64,000 nt of DNA from Podocnemis expansa. Lineage: Eukaryota; Chordata; Testudines; Podocnemididae. Shown here in pieces: positions 57,356 to 64,000 of this stretch (its first letter is position 1; each line of letters opens with the position of its first letter). Below the pieces are notes generated by a model, which saw only the letters and a list, made by a program, of their open reading frames with translations, ran no database searches and was not told where the DNA came from. The position numbers and the translations under genes were made by a program. The stretch lies in the NCBI GenBank assembly GCA_007922195.1, contig ML682007.1, positions 20,016,998-20,080,997 of the forward strand, in the 5' to 3' direction.

Positions 57356-57951
57356 CATGATCATCTTACACCTGCCCCTTTACATGATGCATTATGCTCT
57401 AAATTCCTTTGCACCATGAGAGACAGAAAACAAAGTGATGCATCTCCCTCTGTCCAAGCCAGCAACACCACTTGCTGTACAGAAAACTGTTTTGAGAAGG
57501 GCAGCATGAGGTTGCCTCGTAGTTTAGATAAGATGGAGGCAGAGACGGAGGATCCTTACCCCATCCTTCATTTACTGAGCATGTAGACAGGGCCCAAAGC
57601 CTACAGAAAATCAGTAACTCAGAAGTGAGATATAGGGTTGAGCCCTCTGAATGGTCTTGTTTTTCATTGTGGGAAAGTATGTGTATTTCAGGAGTCTCCA
57701 GAAGGTTGCAGTCCTGGATGGCAGTGATTTGATTAGATGTGAAATGATCAATAGAAGACAGTTGTGCTAAAAGAATTGTGATGACTAGCAACCAATTGTT
57801 TATATAGTGCATGCTACACATGACTCAGACTGAGACTAGGTCTTGGTGACACTCTAAGGGCAAATATATGCCAAGCTGAAGCAAAGTGATTTTTTAACAC
57901 TCACTGCAAAGAAATTCACTTCTGGTTGACAGCCCAGTCACCAGAAGCAAT

Positions 57952-58104
57952 AGAAGCCAGGGTCTCCCAATTCACTAGCTTGTTTTGTTTTATAGAGAGC
58001 AGTCATCAGTCAGGTCTACATGAACCACCAGAAGCCAGGGTTCCCTAATTCGCTAGCTTGGTTTTTTATAGAGAGTGGTCATAAATCAAGTTTACATGAA
58101 CCAC
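57952..58104 (+). repeat. Two-unit tandem duplication, about 75-78 bp
   Basis: Unit 1 (57952-58029) and unit 2 (58030-58104) both run from AGAAGCCAGGGT to ACATGAACCAC. Shared parts include CACTAGCTTG against CGCTAGCTTG and TATAGAGAGCAGTCAT against TATAGAGAGTGGTCAT. The units are directly abutting and diverged. Confidence 0.85.
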
Positions 58105-59566
58105 TGGGTTTCTACTTTCCAGATGTTGAGGTTGACACTATGGTGACAGATTTTTTCTCCGATAAGAAAGAAAGTTTAGATTTGCATTTTACCTGACAGG
58201 TGGAGAAGGGAAATTGTATAACTGCTGCAAAAAGTAAAGTCTCAGTCTGTCCTTTTTAATTTGGTCTAGTGACTCCTATTTGTTTTGGTTTCTTCCCCTG
58301 CCAGGTACACAGTTTTACATAATGGGAATCATCAGGAACATGAGAAGCTTCCCATCCACAATGACCCAGAATCCCAGGAGTCCTGTTTCTAATGAAGATC
58401 TTCGAAGAAGGCCAGTGCACCGGCATTGCCAGATGATTTTAGGGCAGCAGGTCTCTAATGCAAACTCATTTGTCTGCATTTCCATGGTGCCTCCTGTATT
58501 GATTTGGCAGTTATAGCTAACAGCATGCATGTTGTGACTGATGAGGCTGAGGAGGAGATGCTACGTGGAGAACGATTATGGAGACCTCTCCATTGCTGCA
58601 GGAGGATGTCTGGACTTCATTAATGCAGCAGAGCCTTAAAGTCAGTGCTTTACAGAGGTGTGCAAACATCCACCACTGTATACAAAGAATACACACATAC
58701 ATACCCACACAAAGATTCATGGTTTGTCACCAGCTGCCATTTTTTGCTGCATGCCGCCTCTTTGTTTTGTGGCAACTATATTGTGATCTTTAAAGATTTC
58801 AGATTTTGACTTGAAGCTGTAACTCTGAGCTGCAGTAAATGCCTCCTTTGTCTGCTCAAGGTCATGCCCACACCTAACACGGGGCTCTCAGGAGACAGGT
58901 AGTGCTTACGTTTTTTTCTGAGAAGGTGACTTTTTTTTCCATTCTCAGTTGTCTTTAATTGTGAGCTCTGTTGCTCTGAGCTGATGATTCCTCCATTCAC
59001 TACAATGTCAACTGGAAACAGTCTTTCCCTGTAGATACTTTCGAATGAGGCTTCTGACCAAGATCTCTGGTAAAAGAACCAATGAGCAGAAGTAGCCCAT
59101 AGGGATCTAAAAGGCAGTGCACAGAGACTTACCATCTTTGATATGGAGACCTGGCCCACCAGGACTGCAAGTCCCAGCAGGTGCTGTGGTATCTTAACCA
59201 GAAGACAGGAGTCACAGGCTGCCCCATGTTCTACCTGTTAGGTCCAGTTGTCCTTAATTTGGGCAAACTTTGGGCATCCCACCCATAAAGAAAAGGTTGG
59301 TCAAGAGACATAGTCCGTAGGGAATATCAATCTGTAATAGCTCACTAAGTGCCATGTTGATAAATATATGCTAGCTACGGTTGGAAGACAAATGCCTACC
59401 TGTGTGTTTTGCTTTTTCATTATTTTTCATCTTCCAGCTGTGAAGCTTAAGCAACGAGCTTCAGAACTTTTAAATGTTACCCTATGCACCTGACTTACAA
59501 GAATCTCATTTCCTAGCTGCTTCCTGCATGCAGATGTTACTATGTTCCTCGTAAGCAGCTTCCTCC

Positions 59567-59578
59567 TTTGCATGCAAA
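59567..59578. promoter_or_regulatory. POU/octamer-like palindrome
   Basis: TTTGCATGCAAA is a perfect 12-bp palindrome and overlaps the octamer ATGCAAAT-type half site (GCATGCAAATG). POU factors bind such sequence. No promoter context. Confidence 0.25.
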
Positions 59579-62500
59579 TGACAGGCAACGCTGTAGATCT
59601 AGGAACCTTGGGAGTCTGATTTTCATGCAGTGGAAATACACAGGTTCAAGATTGTGGGCCTGTAACCTCCGTAGATGAAGATCTAACCCAAAGATGATGG
59701 CCTTAGCCTGGAAAACAGAAATGTATTTTGTTACATAGTGTAATCATGTACAGATTTTTTTTAATGTAAAGAAAAAAGTTGACATTATTTATTATTATTT
59801 TTAAAAAAGGAATACGTGTTTTTCCATTAAAAGCTTCTCAAAATGGGAGCTCCTCATATATAAATATAAATATAATTATTATTTTATTAATGTTCTGTTG
59901 CTATGTGACAGGTATCTATTGTAAAAACAACCTGCTTTGAACAAAGAAAAAAAATACTGCTGAGTAAGAAGATTTTATGCATGAGAACAGCAAACAGGTT
60001 TCCAACCATGGTGTCTGATTATCCTTGACTTCCTTGAAATGACCTTCGACAAACTCCATGCTAACATTTCCCATCCTTCTCTTGTAAAAACCATTAAAGC
60101 ACTGGTCAGGATTAGTTCTACTAGATGAACTGGTGAAGCAAAATAATTTTTATTTAGAAAACTCAAATTGCAGTAGGCTGACCCTTCAGATTTTACTGCA
60201 GGCACTGGCCCTCTAAGGGAGAAAGTGGGACACACAATATTGGTTACTCACAAAGGCCCAGTTCTGTAATCACATGCTTGTGTAGGGGTGGCTTTTCAAA
60301 AATTCCCAAGATTACCCTAACTCTGCTCCCACTGAAGTCAATGGTACAACTGACTTGACTTCGGTGGGTTAGGCCGTTTTCGAGTGCTTTTGAAAAGACT
60401 ATCCCCAAGCACATTTGCGGCTGTTAATTTGTTCTCAGTGGAGCTATTTGTATGAACAGTTTTTGGTCAGGTTGAGTTCTCAGGCTGTAGACCAAGTAGT
60501 GTTGAGTCCTTTAATTCAGCCTAAGTGACAAACTTTTTACAAACAAACAAAAGCAAAAAAAAAAAACCCAACAAAAATCCAGTAAACTCTTTTTTCTTTC
60601 TCTATAAAATGGCAGTGACAAAGATCAGTGAAAGATTTCTGTAAGTGAGATGAGACCAGTAACATGGTGACATGTGCAATGATGTTTCATTTTTCCCTCT
60701 CTTGCTGTTTGTGTATTATTTTTTTTCCTAATGTATTCTAATGTACTTTATCTCATCTTAATTTAAAATAAAATCCTGAACACTCTCTTATTCCTGGGAA
60801 ATGTTCACAGGGGTTCTAAATGGGACATTTGACTCACAAGCCAAAATAATCAGCAGCTCTGAAACAACAAGTACTGCTGTTCTAAAACCTCTTAGTACAT
60901 TTAGGAAACAAAAATGTCCATGTTCTTTGTCACTTCTGGCTAATGACTGGTTGGTACCAAAGTGTAAGAGGTTTCATATAACCTGTCATTAGCCACCTGG
61001 CAGCTATTATTTTATAACTCAATAGTTTCAGCAATGCTGCTCTGTTTGAAGTAAATCGTATTTTCAAACACCAAAGCAATCTAGTGTTTTTCTGGAAATA
61101 CAGGATCTTCTGATTGGAACCAGTCCTTGTTTCTTTCCTTCTCTGAAGTTTCATTTAGCTGCTCATTGATGACTTCAGTGGTTTGTGAGCTCATAATTTT
61201 GTGAACTATTATGGGTAATGATATCCATGCTACTTTGGCACCCAGACCAGGGGACTTGGTCTCCATCTAATATGGCATAGCAGAAGTATGGTGCTGAAGA
61301 GTATGTGATGCATCAGTCATTGAAAAAAATAAAATTGCTCTATGTATAATACTTTTTAGTTCATTCCCATTATTTCACTTGTTTATATTTATATGGAAAG
61401 ACCCAATTGGACAAGCATTCCCAAGTGGTTATAGAATCTCTTGGAGATGTGACACATGAAATAGTGCCGTTCAGGCACATTACACTTGGTTGGAAGGCCA
61501 TACGATGATAGGGGGACGAGGCAATAAGAAGAATTCCAAGTGATTTGGACTCCCCAAAGACAGCAACAATCACCTGGAGACATGAGGGCAGCACTTTATC
61601 ACCACAGCCTATGGAAGGAAGTCAACATCCAAACATTAAGAAAATAAGACTGGATATATCACATGGGCATTACTGACAGAGGTGGGAAACCATTGATGGC
61701 TCGTTGGAATGCTCCAGGTTTTTAGAGAGGGTCAGCTTGTCATAAAACTCACCTTGTCTAAAACAATAGCACCCACTGAAGACAATGGCGCTCAGCATGG
61801 CTGCTGAAGTTGTTGCCAAATTTGCTGTCTCATGAATCAGTCTTGGGCCTGATTTTTTCCATTCCTGGCATCCTGTGTCATCATTTACACCAGAGCAAGT
61901 TAGTGTAAAAGGCCACCAAAGCAAGGTGGTATGCGTTGCACTAGTGTGATTGTGCAAATCAGGAGAACTGGACCTCAGTTTAGAAAATATTGAGGAGTCC
62001 ATCATCATAACAAGCTCCTCAAAGTTTCCTTATACTTAAAAAACCTGTTATTTCTCCAGAAGCTTCAAGGCCTCTCATTCGTTGTCCTCTCAATAAGAAT
62101 GCACTTCAAAACCCAGTTTTTCATCTCTCAGTGATTTCCTGTTCCTGTATTTATGCACAAGTCCCCTTTTGTTCTAATCCATGAATCCCCTGCTATGTAT
62201 AACTAATAAGAGTTTCATGGTGATCATTTAAAAAATAATGGTATTTTACTCACCTTCCCTTCAAATATTTATTCTGATGGGCTGAATGGGCAGGTACAAA
62301 TTCGTGAGATTGATCTATAAGGCTAGTATCAATTCGCAGTCTCTCACAGAACATCACAAAGCTGAGAGTTTCTTTTCTGTCATATTTATTCTAAAGCTAA
62401 GAATGCATTCTTGCATGTCAGTCAATGATCAAGTTCTTTACATCCTCATCCATGCATTCTGCATGAACCATCAAACTATTGCATTGCAAAATTTACTTTC

Positions 62501-62708
62501 CTGGATCATTTTGCATTTTGGGGCATACAGAAAGTCCCTGAAGGGTAGCCTTTGATCCTCACTGTAACTCTGACTGTTAGCCCCTAATACATATTCATCC
62601 TTTGACCAAATATAATAGAAGGTTGGCTGCTCAATTCACTGCTAACCCATTTTCGAAAGATTATTCTGTGGTCAACACAGCTGATGTTGCGGACTTTTCT
62701 AGGTCCTA

Positions 62709-63504
62709 GGGTATGTCCACACACAGGTTTTAAAGCGAAACAATGCAGCTTGTTTCACTTTAAAACAAATTAGGTCCACACAACATTTTGTTGTTTTGAT
62801 ATGCTAAGCTCCATCATACTGAAACAACAAAACTTGAATCGAAACAGTAAAACCTAGTAGATAATTGAAATAGCCGTTGAAACGAAATTGTTGTTTTGAA
62901 ACAAGGCCATTTGGACACCTTGTTTTGAAACAACATTGTTCTACTTCAATGGCTTTGACCTTCCTCCCAGGGTGCGTTGCACCCTGGAAGGAAGACCTGC
63001 CCCTTCAGCACCCTGGCCAGGGAGAGGGGGCACACAGGGCTGAGGAATGGAGCCTGGGGTGCCCTGCATCCCCTGCCGTTGGCAGGGCAGTGGGAGCAGG
63101 GAAGCCCGTGTGCCCAGCTTCCCCACGGCTGGCCTGGCAGCAGGGGCAGGGAGCTCATGAGCCCGGCTTCCCTGCCGCCCCCCACTGCGGGGCCAGCTGC
63201 AGGGTATGGAGGGCACCCGGCGGTCCCTTCCCCACTGCTGTCAGGTTGGAGGGGGGATATGCAGGGTGCAGGGGGATCCCTGCCTTGGGGGCTTTTTTTC
63301 CCCCCTGCCTGGCTCTCCAGGTGAGAGCCAGACAGGGGATTGGGTGGCAACATGACCCTGCCAGGTCATGCTAGTTCAATTTGTTTATCTTTGTGGGGAC
63401 CTGTTAAATCAATTTAATTTAAATTGATTTAATAGTTGTTATATTGATTTAGCTTGAATCACTTCAACCTAAATCGATTTAACTCCCTGCGTGTGGGCGT
63501 AGCC
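62709..63504. mobile_element. Palindromic MITE with GC-rich interior
   Basis: 796 bp. Left GGGTATGTCCACACACAGG; reverse complement of the right end GGCTACGCCCACACGCAGGG. CTA on both sides (62706-62708, 63505-63507). The left arm is TTGTTTTGAAACAA-like, the right arm TTTAAATTGATTTAA-like. The core (62960-63370) is GC-rich, with a hairpin TTCCTCCCAGGGTGC/GCACCCTGGAAGGAA. Frames of 90-165 residues in the core are composition artefacts. Confidence 0.82.
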
Positions 63505-63507
63505 CTA

Positions 63508-64000
63508 GAGGAAGTACTGTGCAAGCTGCGGTCTGTTAATGGGGCATCTGCCTAGACATGCAAATCCAAAATCTCACTGAGAGCACTTCAGAACTCTGCG
63601 TGATTATAAAAGAGAGAGGGAAACAAATTACATCATTACTTGCACACAGCTAGATGGGAGATCTAACTCTCACCTGCCTGGACAGTTTCCTTCAGGTGGG
63701 TTTCAGATAGTATGAAGTTCTTGATTTCAACTCTGGCATCACATGGTGTGCACTGTATGGGACATTTCCAGTTCACCGGGAGACGATTTGCTATCTGGTA
63801 GAAAACTGGTTCAGTCACCATTGTCTTGTGTTGCTTTTTCTACGGGGGGGGGGGGGGCCGCGGGGAAGCTGAAGCATACTAAATGATTACTCCACAAATA
63901 AGAAGTTGATGCCTGCAAAATAGAAGCTCTGAGGCAGAGTGCAGAGAAGAGGTCATACACTTTAATTAATGGATAATGAAGACTGTCAGAGAGGCCACAA
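63508..64000. other. Non-coding end of window with G14 run
   Basis: A G14 homopolymer lies at 63844-63857, followed by CCGCGGGG. No gene or repeat was recognised otherwise. Confidence 0.45.

Larger units (their letters stand above)
57356..62705. other. Mostly unique non-coding sequence
   Basis: No gene was recognised in 5.3 kb. Listed separately: a tandem duplication (57952-58104) and a POU-like palindrome (59567-59578). About 60255-60415 has palindrome-style GGCCCAGTTCTGTAATCACA sequence; 59750-59890 is very AT-rich. Confidence 0.4.

Noticed and set aside
62877..63374. Proline/glycine-rich frames of up to 165 residues
   Set aside because: Inside the GC-rich core of a MITE with CTA flanks; composition artefact.
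1..64000. Endogenous retrovirus or LTR element
   Set aside because: No TG...CA long terminal repeats, primer-binding site, or retroviral protein motifs were seen.

Overview
This is a vertebrate (amniote) genomic window with no recognisable host protein-coding gene, rRNA or tRNA gene. It is intergenic or intronic DNA filled with mobile elements. The mix of CR1 LINEs, a tetrapod-type Penelope-like element (PLE) with a GIY-YIG domain, many short hAT elements, GGCTATGTCTACAC-ended palindromic MITEs and old L2/MIR-like remnants suggests a turtle, with a crocodilian as the alternative. This rests on recalled family character; no search was run.

Layout. 1-450: a palindromic MITE cut by the window edge. 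450-9.3 kb: mostly unique sequence with two small hAT MITEs and two PLE terminal pieces. 9.3-10.3 kb: a GC-rich hAT element, then a TTCGAA-type MITE. 10.3-12.4 kb: unique sequence with an RFX-like X-box. 12.4-14.6 kb: a repeat cluster including one hAT inserted inside another. 16.4-18.1 kb: three PLE-derived insertions, each with target-site duplications (TSDs). 18.5-28.1 kb: hAT elements with TSDs, a further PLE unit, MITEs and old CR1/SINE-like debris. 31.7-32.1 kb: the clearest palindromic MITE. 34.9-41.2 kb: CR1 fragments, a MITE, and a 2.45-kb PLE (reverse transcriptase plus zinc-finger/GIY-YIG nuclease) inserted into a CR1 3' end and itself interrupted by a 571-bp hAT element. 44.3-46.1 kb: two more hAT copies with TSDs. 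46.1-51.25 kb: a nearly full-length but decayed CR1 (ORF1 with zinc-finger-like and esterase-like parts; ORF2 endonuclease plus RT), with a MITE in its 3' UTR. 52.3-55.1 kb: a PLE unit with a perfect 11-bp TSD, hAT elements and a TTA-flanked MITE. 55.97-57.36 kb: a 5'-truncated, better preserved CR1 on the minus strand. 57.4-62.7 kb: mostly unique. 62.7-63.5 kb: a 796-bp MITE with a GC-rich centre.

How the parts relate. CR1 and PLE encode their own retrotransposition machinery, now broken by stops and frameshifts. The short PLE terminal units carry a hammerhead-ribozyme-like core (CTGATGA, a 6-bp stem, GAAA), several are head-to-head inverted pairs, and they were probably mobilised by PLE proteins. 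The hAT and Harbinger-like MITEs have no coding capacity and would have needed transposases encoded elsewhere. Nesting gives a relative order: CR1 before PLE before hAT at 38.7-41.2 kb; CR1 before MITE at 50.7 kb; palindromic MITE before PLE at 17.8 kb; older hAT before younger hAT at 14.0 kb.
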